Shown one piece after another: positions 26,505 to 34,815 of a DNA stretch of 64,000 nucleotides (positions are counted from its first letter, which is position 1; every line of letters begins with the position of its first letter). Source of the stretch: CAVQNQ01 sp963714205 (GTDB lineage Bacteria; Acidobacteriota; Terriglobia; Bryobacterales; Bryobacteraceae). The notes under the pieces were generated by a model, which was given only the letters and a program-made list of their open reading frames with translations, was not told the DNA's origin and did no database searches. Location of the stretch: contig CAVQNQ010000002.1 of the NCBI GenBank assembly GCA_963714205.1, positions 62,001 through 126,000 of the forward strand, given 5' to 3'. Both the position numbers and the translations under genes were made by a program.

Positions 26505-28031
26505 GACCAAACTCAGGTGCGCGGGCGCCAGCCATACGGGGGTCATCCGCCAGAACAACGAAGACGCCTTCCACATGGACGCCGAACGCGGCATTTTCGT
26601 GGTGGTGGACGGCATCGGCGGACAGGCTGCGGGAGAAGAGGCCGCGCGGATCGCGGTGGCCCGGCTGCGCGCCCGCCTGGAGCGCCAGACGGGCACCGCC
26701 GAGCAGCGCTTGCGCGAGGCCGTCGCCATGGCCAACAACGAGATTTTGCGGACCGCGCGCGAAAACCCGGAGTGGCATGGCATGGCCTGCGTGCTCACCG
26801 CGGTGGTGCTCGAAAACGGCTCGGCAGTCGTCGGCCACGTGGGCGATTCGCGCCTCTACCACATGCGCGGCGGCGAGATCCGCAAGATCACCCACGATCA
26901 CTCGCCGGTGGGCGAGCGCGAGGACAACCACGAGCTCAGCGAAGCCGAGGCCATGCGCCATCCGCGGCGCAATGAGGTCTTCCGGGACGTGGGATCGGAG
27001 GAGCATTCGCCCGGCGATTCCGAGTTCGTCGAGATCCAGCGCATCGCCTTCGAACCGGATGCGGCTTTGTTGTTGTGCAGCGACGGCTTGAGCGACCAGG
27101 TCCCTTCCGCCGAGATCCGCGAGGCTGCGGAGCGGCACGCCGGCGACCCGCAAGCGGCAGTGGATGAGCTGATCGAAGCGGCCAATCGAGCCGGCGGCAA
27201 GGACAACGTGACCGTGGTGATCGTGGAAGGGGAGCGCTTCACTGCGCCGGCGCTGCCGCCGGTGCGTGCCGCGAGCCTCTTCGCCGGCCGCCCGGCGCTG
27301 TTCCTCTACGGCCTGCTGCTGGCGGCCGCCGCGGCGTGGCTCTCGCGCGCCTGGTGGACGCCGCCGCCCCTAATCATCCAGCCGCGCGTGCTGGCGGTAG
27401 GGAACGGCGCGCCATTCGGCTCCATCGCTGCGGCCCTGGCGCAGGCGCGGCGGGGCGATACGGTCGAGGTGGCGGGCGGCGAATACCGCGAACAGGTGCG
27501 CTTGAAAAATGGCGTCACCCTGCGCGCCAAGGTGCCGCTCGAGGCCATTCTGCGGGCTCCCGGCATGAGCGCGGGACCGGCGGTGGTGGCGGAGGGCGTC
27601 CATGGCGCGCGGCTGGAGGGTTTCTCCATCCTGGCCGAGCCGGCGATGCCGCTTTCGGCAGGCATCGTGCTCACCGATTCGGAGGTGACCGTGGAAGGCA
27701 ACCAGGTGGCCGGCGCGGGGGTGGGGATCGAGATCCGCGGGAGCGCCAGCCCGGTGCTGAGCGGCAACGACATCCACGATTGCACGGCCGAAGGAGTGCT
27801 TATCACGGGCCCCTCGGCGCCCTGGGTGTGGCATAACAGCATTCAGCGGAACAAGGGCGCCGCGCTCGCGGCGCGCGATGGCGCCAGGCCCGCGCTGGCC
27901 GGCAACGTCTTCGAGAAGAACGCGGTGGAGCTGCCGCCGGAGATTTCCATGCAGGATGTGCGGCAGCGCAATTTCTTCCTCGACGCGGCGTCGGCCAGCC
28001 GCCGCCCGGCCGCGCGGGGAAAAAAGAATGA
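26497..28031 (+). CDS. PP2C Ser/Thr phosphatase with membrane anchor and extracytoplasmic beta-helix domain; apparent -1 frameshift at its end
   Basis: A membrane-bound PP2C phosphatase, presumably reversing the adjacent kinase. PP2C motifs are RQNNEDAF, VVVDGIGGQ, GHVGDSRLY, CSDGLSDQ and GKDNVTVVIV (residues about 15-245). A single membrane helix follows (about 270-290). About 200 residues resembling a NosD/pectate-lyase right-handed beta-helix (GNDIHDCTAEGVLI, HNSIQRNKGAALA) come after it. In the zero frame no stop occurs until 28947, deep inside the kinase gene. At 28020-28026 the heptamer A-AAA-AAG lies in phase. A -1 shift there, or one missing A, ends the protein at GAA-TGA (28029-28031), overlapping the kinase ATG as ATGA. 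The shorter form is the likely product. Confidence 0.85.
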
Positions 28032-29980
28032 TCGCTCCCGCCGGGCGCCACCTCGGCAAATACGAAATCCGCCGGAAGCTGGGGCGCGGCGGAATGGCCG
28101 ATGTGTACCTGGCGGACGATACCGTGCTCGGCCACGCCGTGGCCCTGAAGCTGATCGAGCACAGTGCGGACGCCGATACGCGCGATGCCATCGAGGCCGA
28201 ACGGAGCGGCTGCAAGTTGCAGGCCCGCCTGGCGGAGATCGATCCGCACGTGGTCCGCGTGTACGATTGCGACGATCTGGACGGCTTCTTTTTCGTGGCC
28301 ATGGAGTATATCGATGGCCAGGATCTCGCCGAATCGATGCGTCAGGGCCCGCTGGCCGTGGAGTTCGCCGCCGATATCGCGGTGGCGGTGGCGGAAACGC
28401 TGGAGCACGCCCACTCGCTCGCGGTGACCATCGATGGCAAGGGCTTCCAGGGCATCGTGCACGGCGATATCAAGCCCAAGAACATCCGCATCGACGGCCT
28501 GGGCAACGTGCGGGTGCTCGATTTCGGCATCGCCAAGGCGCTTTCCCTCTCGCGGCGGCTCACGCGCAACGAGTTCGGCAGCGTGCCCTACGCCTCGCCG
28601 GAGCGTCTGGACGCGGGCCAGGTCAACGCGCTTTCGGACTTGTGGTCCCTGGCGGTGATGCTGTACGAAATGGTCACGGGGCTTCAGCCCTACCAGGCCG
28701 AAACCACCGAGCGGTTGGAGCGCATGATCCGCTCGCGCATTCCCCCGCCCCCGGCGCCGGACCCCTGTCCCGAGCCGCTGCGCCGCGTCCTGATCAAAGC
28801 CATGGCGCCCGAGCCGGAACTGCGCTACCAATCGGCGCGCGAGCTGGCGGACGACCTGATCGCGTTCCGCCTGAAGGCGCCCACCAAAGCCGAGCGAGAA
28901 GACCTGGACGCCACGCGCCGGACCTTCCCGCGCGCAGCCGGCGATGAAACCCGGCGCACCGTAGCCGGCGACGGCACGCTTACGCGCAAGAGCGCGGCGG
29001 CAGCCGCTCCTGCCGGCAAAGCGGCCGGCCGTTTCAGCCATGCCATCGGGCGCGCGGTCCAGGTGGGGGCGCTGCTTCTGGTGAGTTGGGGCCTCTACGC
29101 GGGCGTTTCCGATTACATGCTGTACCGCCATGGCCAGCAATTGGAGCGCGCCATCCAGACCGAGCAAATCACGGACCCCGACCAGATCTGGCGGAAATGG
29201 ACGGAACTTTCGGGCAGCCACACCTCGTCTTTCCTGTTGCGAGGGCCGCGCAAACTGGTGACGAGGAAGCTCGTCGAAGCGGCCGACCACGTGATCGCTA
29301 CTTATCGCGGCAACGAAGCCCAGCCGGTCTACGAGAAGGACTGGAACGCCGCGCGCGTCGATCTCACCCACGCGCTGGCGGCCGAACCCGACGATTCCGT
29401 GCGCGGCAAGCTGCGCCTGACCGAGGGCCATATCGCACGCATCGAGGGCACCTCCCAGCGCAGCACCGCCCAGTTGAACGAGGCCATCGACAAGTTCACC
29501 GAGGCCCACCGCCTGCTTCCCAGCTCGCCCGACCCGGATCTGGGCCTGGCGCGCGTCTACGTCTACGGCCTCAAGGACATCGATAAAGCCTACGATGCGC
29601 TTCAGGAGGCACAACGGTTGGGATACCAGCTTGGCGTGCGCGAGAAGCTGCAACTGGCCGATGGCTATCGCGAGCGCGCGGACCGCACCTGGTGGGATTC
29701 GCGCAACGTTCGCGGCTTGCCGCAGGAGAAGGACCAGATCCAGCGCGCGGCCCAGGATTATCAGCGGGCCCTCGAACTCTACCAGGGCATCGCGCCCTCC
29801 GGCAACGCCAACGCCTCGATCGCGCGCGTGCAGGCCAGTCTGGATAGCGTGAACTTCCGGCTGCACGAGATCGATTCCCAGTCTTCGACGGAGCGCCATG
29901 GCTCTCTGATCGGCGACGTGCTGCGCCGCGTGGCGGGCGCCATCGTGGGGTCTCGGCAGCGAAAAGAGACCACGCATTGA
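28028..29980 (+). CDS. PknB-like Ser/Thr protein kinase with extracytoplasmic TPR-like domain
   Basis: A transmembrane Hanks-type kinase (650 residues). Kinase domain about residues 10-275: glycine loop LGRGGMADVYLA, VALK lysine, HGDIKPKNI catalytic loop, DFGIAKA, and YASPERLD in place of APE. The usual HRD arginine is glycine (HGD), so it is a non-RD kinase. A Lys/Arg/Thr-rich juxtamembrane part and one hydrophobic helix follow (about 345-365). The C-terminal 285 residues are helical and TPR-like (LNEAIDKFTEAHRLLPSS), not the PASTA repeats of PknB. The start overlaps the corrected stop of the phosphatase gene. Probable targets are the neighbouring FHA and cell-wall synthase proteins. Confidence 0.93.
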   Translation: MIAPAGRHLGKYEIRRKLGRGGMADVYLADDTVLGHAVALKLIEHSADADTRDAIEAERSGCKLQARLAEIDPHVVRVYDCDDLDGFFFVAMEYIDGQDLAESMRQGPLAVEFAADIAVAVAETLEHAHSLAVTIDGKGFQGIVHGDIKPKNIRIDGLGNVRVLDFGIAKALSLSRRLTRNEFGSVPYASPERLDAGQVNALSDLWSLAVMLYEMVTGLQPYQAETTERLERMIRSRIPPPPAPDPCPEPLRRVLIKAMAPEPELRYQSARELADDLIAFRLKAPTKAEREDLDATRRTFPRAAGDETRRTVAGDGTLTRKSAAAAAPAGKAAGRFSHAIGRAVQVGALLLVSWGLYAGVSDYMLYRHGQQLERAIQTEQITDPDQIWRKWTELSGSHTSSFLLRGPRKLVTRKLVEAADHVIATYRGNEAQPVYEKDWNAARVDLTHALAAEPDDSVRGKLRLTEGHIARIEGTSQRSTAQLNEAIDKFTEAHRLLPSSPDPDLGLARVYVYGLKDIDKAYDALQEAQRLGYQLGVREKLQLADGYRERADRTWWDSRNVRGLPQEKDQIQRAAQDYQRALELYQGIAPSGNANASIARVQASLDSVNFRLHEIDSQSSTERHGSLIGDVLRRVAGAIVGSRQRKETTH

Positions 29981-30005
29981 CGGCCATGCGTGCCCTCCTA
30001 CCCAC

Positions 30006-33000
30006 ATGGCCGTAACACGCAGCAGAGCCAGCGAACGGGCCGCCGCGTCCGCAATCCCCGGGCGTCGCGCCGGGTGGCGGCTGCCGGAGTTGCTGTGGAC
30101 GCTGGCGGCCGCGCTTTTCGTGGCCGGCGGCCTCTACCTCGTTTACCAGGCCAAGTCCCTTCCGCTCGCGGACATCGAGCACGGCCTCGCTTCTCGAAAG
30201 CTGCTCGACCTCAATAATCTCGGGGCGCGCGAGGATCTCCTGCCGGCTTTGAGCTTTCTCCCCGATCAGCGCCAGCGCGAGGAAACCGCGCGCCGCATCT
30301 ACTACCTCTCGGGCGGCCTCACCAACGTAGGCGCCATACGCGGCTCGCTCACGGCCGAACAATTCCGCTATCTTAAGCCGTTCCTGGTGGTGCGTACGCC
30401 GGCCGCGTTTCGCCGCGCGTTTTTCCGCTGGATCGCGCTGTTTTTCGCGGCCTTCCTGGCGGTGCATCTCTGGTGGAACCTGCGCGGCTTCCCGGGCGAC
30501 CAGACGTTTCTGCCGGCCCTTCTGCTCTTGACCGGAATCGGCCTGATCCTCATGATCGGCCTGCGCGATCCGGTGCGCGACCACCTGCTGTTCGCCGATT
30601 TCGCCATGGGCGTGGCGGGCGGCTGCGTCGTGCTGGCGGCGGCCTCGGCGCTGGATTACGAACGCCTGCTCGGCGGGCTGAGCTTCGTGCCGCTGGCGGC
30701 CAGCTTCGCGCTCTCCGCGCTGCTGATCCTGGCCGGCTCGGGTCCCGGCTCGAGCGACGCCAAGGTCAACCTGTTCGGCTTTCAGCCCGTGGAGCTGATC
30801 CGCGTGCTGCTGGTCTTCTTTCTGGCGGGCTACTTCGCGCGACGCTGGGACGTGCTGCGGCACGCGCGCGAAAGCCGTCCCCGGCTGGCGGCGCTCACGG
30901 GCCGCTTGGATATCCCGCCGGTGGAATATACGCTGCCGGTGCTGGTATGCGTGGCGCTCTCGCTGGCTTTCTTTTTCCTCCAGAAGGACATGGGGCCGGC
31001 GATGGTGTTCACGGGATTGTTTCTGGTGCTGTATGGAATTGCCCGCGGCAGCGCCTTCGTGCCGGCGGGTGGTCTGGCGCTGCTGGTGGGCGGCTTTGTT
31101 TTCGGGTTTGTGGCGGGAGTGCCGCACACGGTCCGCGCGCGGGTCTCGATGTGGCTTTCGCCGTGGGACAACCTGGTTCACGGCGGCGATCAACTGGCGG
31201 ATTCGCTGTGGGCCTTTGCGTCGGGCGGCGTCACCGGCGCCGGCTTGGGGCTGGGCGATCCGCAAACCGTTCCGGCGTCCCACACGGATCTGATTCTCTC
31301 CGCGCTGGGCGAAGAGTGGGGCTTTGTGGGGGTGGCGGCGGTGTTCGCGCTCTACGCGTTCATCGTGTATCGCGCGTTTCGCATCGCGCGGCGGGCCCGC
31401 ACAGATTACGAATTCTTCCTGGCGGCCGGACTCGGCGCCGTGACCGCACTGCAAATCCTGCTCATCGCGGGAGGCGCCCTGGGAGTGCTGCCGCTCAGCG
31501 GGGTGGTGACACCTTTCCTGAGCTACGGGCGCACCGCCATGTTCACGAATTTCCTGGTGATCGGGATCCTCGCGGCCATCTCGTCGCGCTCCGGTCCGAC
31601 CGAGCGCACCCAGCCGTTTCGCGTTCCGGTGAACGTTGCCGGCGCGATCTTCGCCATCGGCGGGGCCGCCGTGCTGGCCAAGGCGGCCTACGTGCAGATG
31701 TTCCGCGCCGATGCGGTGATGGGCGCGGGCACGCTGGTGGTCGAGGCCGATGGCGCGCGCCGTTATCAATACAATCCGCGCTTCCAGGACGTGATGGCCG
31801 AGATCCCCAAGGGCAGCATCTACGACCGCAACGGCCTGCCGCTGGCCACCGACAACTGGGACGAGCTCGAGAAGCACCGCGCCGATTACCAGCGGCTCGC
31901 GATCGATCTGGACCGCGCCTGCCCGCGCACCGAAGCCCGCCACTACCCCTTCGGGCCGCTCATGTTCGATCTGCTGGGCGATGCCCGCACACGCGAACGC
32001 TGGGCCGCCAGCAACACCTCCTTCGTGGAGCGCGATGAGGCGCGGCGTCTGCGTGGCTACGACGACCGCGCCACCGTCGTGGAGGTTCGGAACCCGCGCA
32101 CCGGAGCGATGGATCGCGTGGTGCGCTACGATTACCGCGAGCTGGTGCCGCTGGTGCGCCACCGCTACGACCCGCAGAATCCCGCCGTGCGCCGCGTGCT
32201 CGACCGGCCGCGCGACGTGCGCATGACCATTGACGCGCGTTTCCAGGTGCGCCTGGCCGAAATCCTGCGCAAGCAACTGGATGCTGCCGGCCGCGATAAG
32301 GGCGCCGCCGTGGCGCTAGACCCGGCCACCGGCGACCTCTTGGCCGCGGTCGGCTATCCGCTCCCCGCGTCTCAGCCCCAGCCGCAACCGGTCTCCGGCG
32401 AATCTTCCTATCTCGATCGCGCCCGCTACGGCCTCTATCCTCCCGGCTCCACGTTCAAGGTGGTGACCGCCATGGCCGCGCTGCGCAAGGACCCGCAGCT
32501 TGTCCACCGGACGTATGCGTGCATCCGCCTGCCGGATGGCCGCGTGGGCAACTACATCAAGGGTTCGAAGCGGCCCATACGCGACGACGTCGAGGACCAG
32601 GCGCCGCACGGCAACTTGGATATGCAGCGCGGCATCGTGGTCTCCTGCAATGCTTACTTCGCGCAGTTGGGAACTTACGATGTGGGGCCCGAAGCGCTCG
32701 GCGAAACCGCCAAGCTGTTGGGCATTTCAGTGGGCGATCTGAAGAGTGCCATGCCGCAGTCCTCCTACGGGCAGGGGCCGGTAGTGGCGTCGCCGTTTCA
32801 GATGGCGCGCGTGGCCGCCACGGTGGCGAACGGCGGCGCCATGCCGCAGGGCCATTGGATCGCCGATGAAAGCAACCCGCGTACCGTGCCACCCCAGCCG
32901 GTCTTGACCGCGGATACGGCCGGCACCCTGGGGCGCTTCATGCGCGAGGTGGTGACGGGCGGGACCGGGCGGCGGGCCGCGTCCGCAAGCGTGGCTATCG

Positions 33001-33200
33001 CCGGCAAGACCGGCACGGCCGAGCTGGCCGCCGCGCCTTCGCACGCCTGGTTCATCGGCTACGCGCCCTACGGCCCCGCCGCGCGCAAGATCGCCTTCTC
33101 GATCCTGGTGGAAAATGGAGTGTACGGCGGCACCAACGCGGCGCCGGCCGCCGCCGGGATCGCCGACGCGGCCCTCAAACTGGGGCTTATCCAGCCATGA
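30006..33200 (+). CDS. SEDS glycosyltransferase-class B penicillin-binding transpeptidase fusion (RodA/FtsW + PBP)
   Basis: One continuous 1,064-residue frame encodes both halves of a peptidoglycan synthase. After a first membrane helix and an extra periplasmic segment of about 70 residues, a SEDS module covers roughly residues 130-535. It contains LFGFQPVELIRVLLVFFLAG, WLSPWDN, SGGVTGAGLGLGDPQ and the catalytic-Asp region SHTDLILSALGEEWG. From about 545 comes the PBP: MAEIPKGSIYDRNGLPLAT, then the transpeptidase motifs PPGSTFKVV (SxxK), VSCNAYF (SxN) and AGKTGTAE (KTG). These are normally separate genes (rodA-pbpA). It starts 25 bases after the kinase and ends in an ATGA overlap with the second FHA gene. 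Confidence 0.93.
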   Translation: MAVTRSRASERAAASAIPGRRAGWRLPELLWTLAAALFVAGGLYLVYQAKSLPLADIEHGLASRKLLDLNNLGAREDLLPALSFLPDQRQREETARRIYYLSGGLTNVGAIRGSLTAEQFRYLKPFLVVRTPAAFRRAFFRWIALFFAAFLAVHLWWNLRGFPGDQTFLPALLLLTGIGLILMIGLRDPVRDHLLFADFAMGVAGGCVVLAAASALDYERLLGGLSFVPLAASFALSALLILAGSGPGSSDAKVNLFGFQPVELIRVLLVFFLAGYFARRWDVLRHARESRPRLAALTGRLDIPPVEYTLPVLVCVALSLAFFFLQKDMGPAMVFTGLFLVLYGIARGSAFVPAGGLALLVGGFVFGFVAGVPHTVRARVSMWLSPWDNLVHGGDQLADSLWAFASGGVTGAGLGLGDPQTVPASHTDLILSALGEEWGFVGVAAVFALYAFIVYRAFRIARRARTDYEFFLAAGLGAVTALQILLIAGGALGVLPLSGVVTPFLSYGRTAMFTNFLVIGILAAISSRSGPTERTQPFRVPVNVAGAIFAIGGAAVLAKAAYVQMFRADAVMGAGTLVVEADGARRYQYNPRFQDVMAEIPKGSIYDRNGLPLATDNWDELEKHRADYQRLAIDLDRACPRTEARHYPFGPLMFDLLGDARTRERWAASNTSFVERDEARRLRGYDDRATVVEVRNPRTGAMDRVVRYDYRELVPLVRHRYDPQNPAVRRVLDRPRDVRMTIDARFQVRLAEILRKQLDAAGRDKGAAVALDPATGDLLAAVGYPLPASQPQPQPVSGESSYLDRARYGLYPPGSTFKVVTAMAALRKDPQLVHRTYACIRLPDGRVGNYIKGSKRPIRDDVEDQAPHGNLDMQRGIVVSCNAYFAQLGTYDVGPEALGETAKLLGISVGDLKSAMPQSSYGQGPVVASPFQMARVAATVANGGAMPQGHWIADESNPRTVPPQPVLTADTAGTLGRFMREVVTGGTGRRAASASVAIAGKTGTAELAAAPSHAWFIGYAPYGPAARKIAFSILVENGVYGGTNAAPAAAGIADAALKLGLIQP

Positions 33201-34015
33201 GCCTGTTTTCGGATTTCGAAAAGAGCATCGAGCACGGCTTCCGCCACTGGACCGACCGGATGTTCGGCCCGGCCCAATCGGACGAGTTAATTCTGCTGCA
33301 CCACGCCATCCTGGAGGAGATCGAGACCGGCATCGAAGTGCTGGCGCGCGGCCGCAAGGTCTTTCCACATGCGAGCCTGGTGGTGACGCTGGTCTCTCCG
33401 GATGCCGGGCGGCGCGAATTATTGCAGGCTGCCTTCGCCGGCGAAGACCGTCTCCAGAACGACGTCCGCGAGGCGCTGGAGGCGGCTAGCTGCGAGGTGC
33501 CGCGCGGCTTCCAGGTGGCCATCCAGACTGCCGAAAGCGGCCCGCGCCCGTTCGTCATTGAAATCGGGCAGGCCGCCAGCGAGGCCAGCCCGGCAACCGC
33601 GCCGAAGGGGCGCCTGGCAATTCTGAAGGGCAAAGCCGAGCGCTCCGAGTATTCGCTCGATAAGCCCCGCACCAACATCGGCCGTATGGCGGAGCTGACC
33701 GACTCCGAGCACCGCGTGGTGCGCCGCAACGACGTGGTCTTCGAAGACGGCGCCGATCCGGCCAACGACACGGTGTCGCGGCGGCACGCGCATATCCGCC
33801 TGGAAGACCGCGAGTACCGCATCTGCGACGATGGCAGCGAATTCGGCACGCGCGTCTTCCGCGACGGCCGCTCCATCGAGGTGCCCTCCGGCAATCGCCG
33901 CGGCGAGAGGCTGCGCCCGGGAGATGAGATTTACTTGGGCCGCGCCGCCGTGCGCTTCGAGAGCGTCCCCACCGAGAGCAAAGCCCAGCCGGTTGGATCG
34001 CCGGAACGGGCATAG
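33197..34015 (+). CDS. FHA-domain protein with N-terminal DUF3662-like domain (FhaA/FhaB-like)
   Basis: A 272-residue protein. The N-terminal part (MSLFSDFEKSIEHGFRHWTD and DELILLHHAILEEIETG) matches the layout of FhaA N-terminal domains. The FHA domain spans about residues 150-258, with NIGRMAELTD, DTVSRRHAHIRLED and DDGSEFGTRVFRDG. The start overlaps the stop of the SEDS-PBP gene (ATGA), so it is translationally coupled. In mycobacteria such proteins are kinase substrates that recruit lipid-II-pathway factors. The same role is plausible here but not shown by sequence. It is the last gene of the block. Confidence 0.9.
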   Translation: MSLFSDFEKSIEHGFRHWTDRMFGPAQSDELILLHHAILEEIETGIEVLARGRKVFPHASLVVTLVSPDAGRRELLQAAFAGEDRLQNDVREALEAASCEVPRGFQVAIQTAESGPRPFVIEIGQAASEASPATAPKGRLAILKGKAERSEYSLDKPRTNIGRMAELTDSEHRVVRRNDVVFEDGADPANDTVSRRHAHIRLEDREYRICDDGSEFGTRVFRDGRSIEVPSGNRRGERLRPGDEIYLGRAAVRFESVPTESKAQPVGSPERA

Positions 34016-34140
34016 CGGGCTCGTCAACTTCGGTTAGCGCCTGTTACCTATCTCTAACCGCTTCCGTACGGCCGGGACTTCCAGGAACGCGACCCGAAGC
34101 TCATACTGCAATTGTCGGAAAGGTCCGGAGGATAACTTCA

Positions 34141-34308
34141 ATGGCTCACTTCTACGCGCTCTACTCGACGATCTTCATGATGGCCTTCGTGGTCCTGTTT
34201 GAAAAGGTTCACGACCGGCGCCGGCACGGATACGGCTTGGTCACGCTGCTGGCGCCCGATCAGGTGGATCGCATACTCCGGATCATGGCGGCCTGCCAGG
34301 AAGGGTAG
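34141..34308 (+). CDS. 55-residue predicted membrane protein
   Basis: A small frame with a strong GGAGGA site (34127-34132) eight bases before the ATG. The N-terminal half is one hydrophobic helix (FYALYSTIFMMAFVVLF). The rest is basic and then helical (EKVHDRRRHGYG, then VDRILRIMAACQEG). It lies 125 bases after the second FHA gene on the same strand and could be a late member of that transcript. I do not recognise a family. Support comes from the ribosome site and composition. Confidence 0.5.
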   Translation: MAHFYALYSTIFMMAFVVLFEKVHDRRRHGYGLVTLLAPDQVDRILRIMAACQEG

Positions 34309-34336
34309 ACGGCCCGGGTGGTGGGCTTCGCCCGGC

Positions 34337-34700
34337 TCAGGCGTAGTCGATCGGGTTTTCGGCGAGCCAACGCTCGTCCCGGACGGTATTGATGTTCCGG
34401 ATCGCGCCCCGGGCCAGACTCCGGTGAAGCCGCGCGACGCCCACGCCACCCCGCAGCTCAGCCCCACCACGCATCCCACCAGGCCGCCCATAGCCACGGT
34501 GTACCGGGACTTGCGGTTCCGGTTCAGAGACGCGGCAGACGCCCCGACAGCCGCGCCGATGGCGGTGGGGCCCAGACCGGATTCATCGAAACCAATGGCA
34601 GGCCGGCCCCTTTCCGGGCGGAATCGATTCCGTCCAGCCCCGCCTGAACCAGGTCGATGACGTACCGTACATCGGATGTAAGCGTCCGGGAAGCCTTCAT
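34337..34700 (-). pseudogene. Small glycine-rich membrane protein, two single-base frameshifts
   Basis: Three consecutive frame segments read as one plausible protein: MKASRTLTSDVRYVIDLVQA, then GPTAIGAAVGASAASLNRN with the hydrophobic stretch VAMGGLVGCVVGLSCGVAWA, then INTVRDERWLAENPIDYA to a TGA at 34337-34339. Two missing bases (near 34585, and in the G-run near 34412) explain the frame changes. The corrected length would be 121 residues. A GGGAGAG ribosome site precedes the ATG at 34700. The small-residue-rich helices resemble glycine-zipper membrane proteins. Function is unknown. Confidence 0.45.
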
Positions 34701-34815
34701 CGTTCTCTCCCGGCTCATTATGATATTTGCGGACCTGAAATTCTGTATTTATATGCTCTGACGCTCCGGCGACTGTTCTAATCCGCACCGAATGGAAGGG
34801 CCTTGACCCGACGCG

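Noticed and set aside
24531..26798. A 755-codon minus-strand frame running from the dehydrogenase gene through the FHA and phosphatase genes
   Set aside because: Only the last 347 codons match a protein family (zinc dehydrogenase). The rest is the antisense of two well-supported plus-strand genes. High GC leaves such antisense frames open.
28031..28947. Extension of the phosphatase by about 300 residues into the kinase gene
   Set aside because: These residues are an out-of-frame reading of the kinase domain and are Arg/Gly/Ala-rich. The frame normally ends at the slippery run or its A7 equivalent.
27803..32276. Long minus-strand frames of 734 and 901 codons opposite the kinase and SEDS-PBP genes
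   Set aside because: Their translations are low-complexity, Arg/Gln/His-rich and without domains, whereas the plus strand encodes intact kinase and peptidoglycan-synthase motifs.
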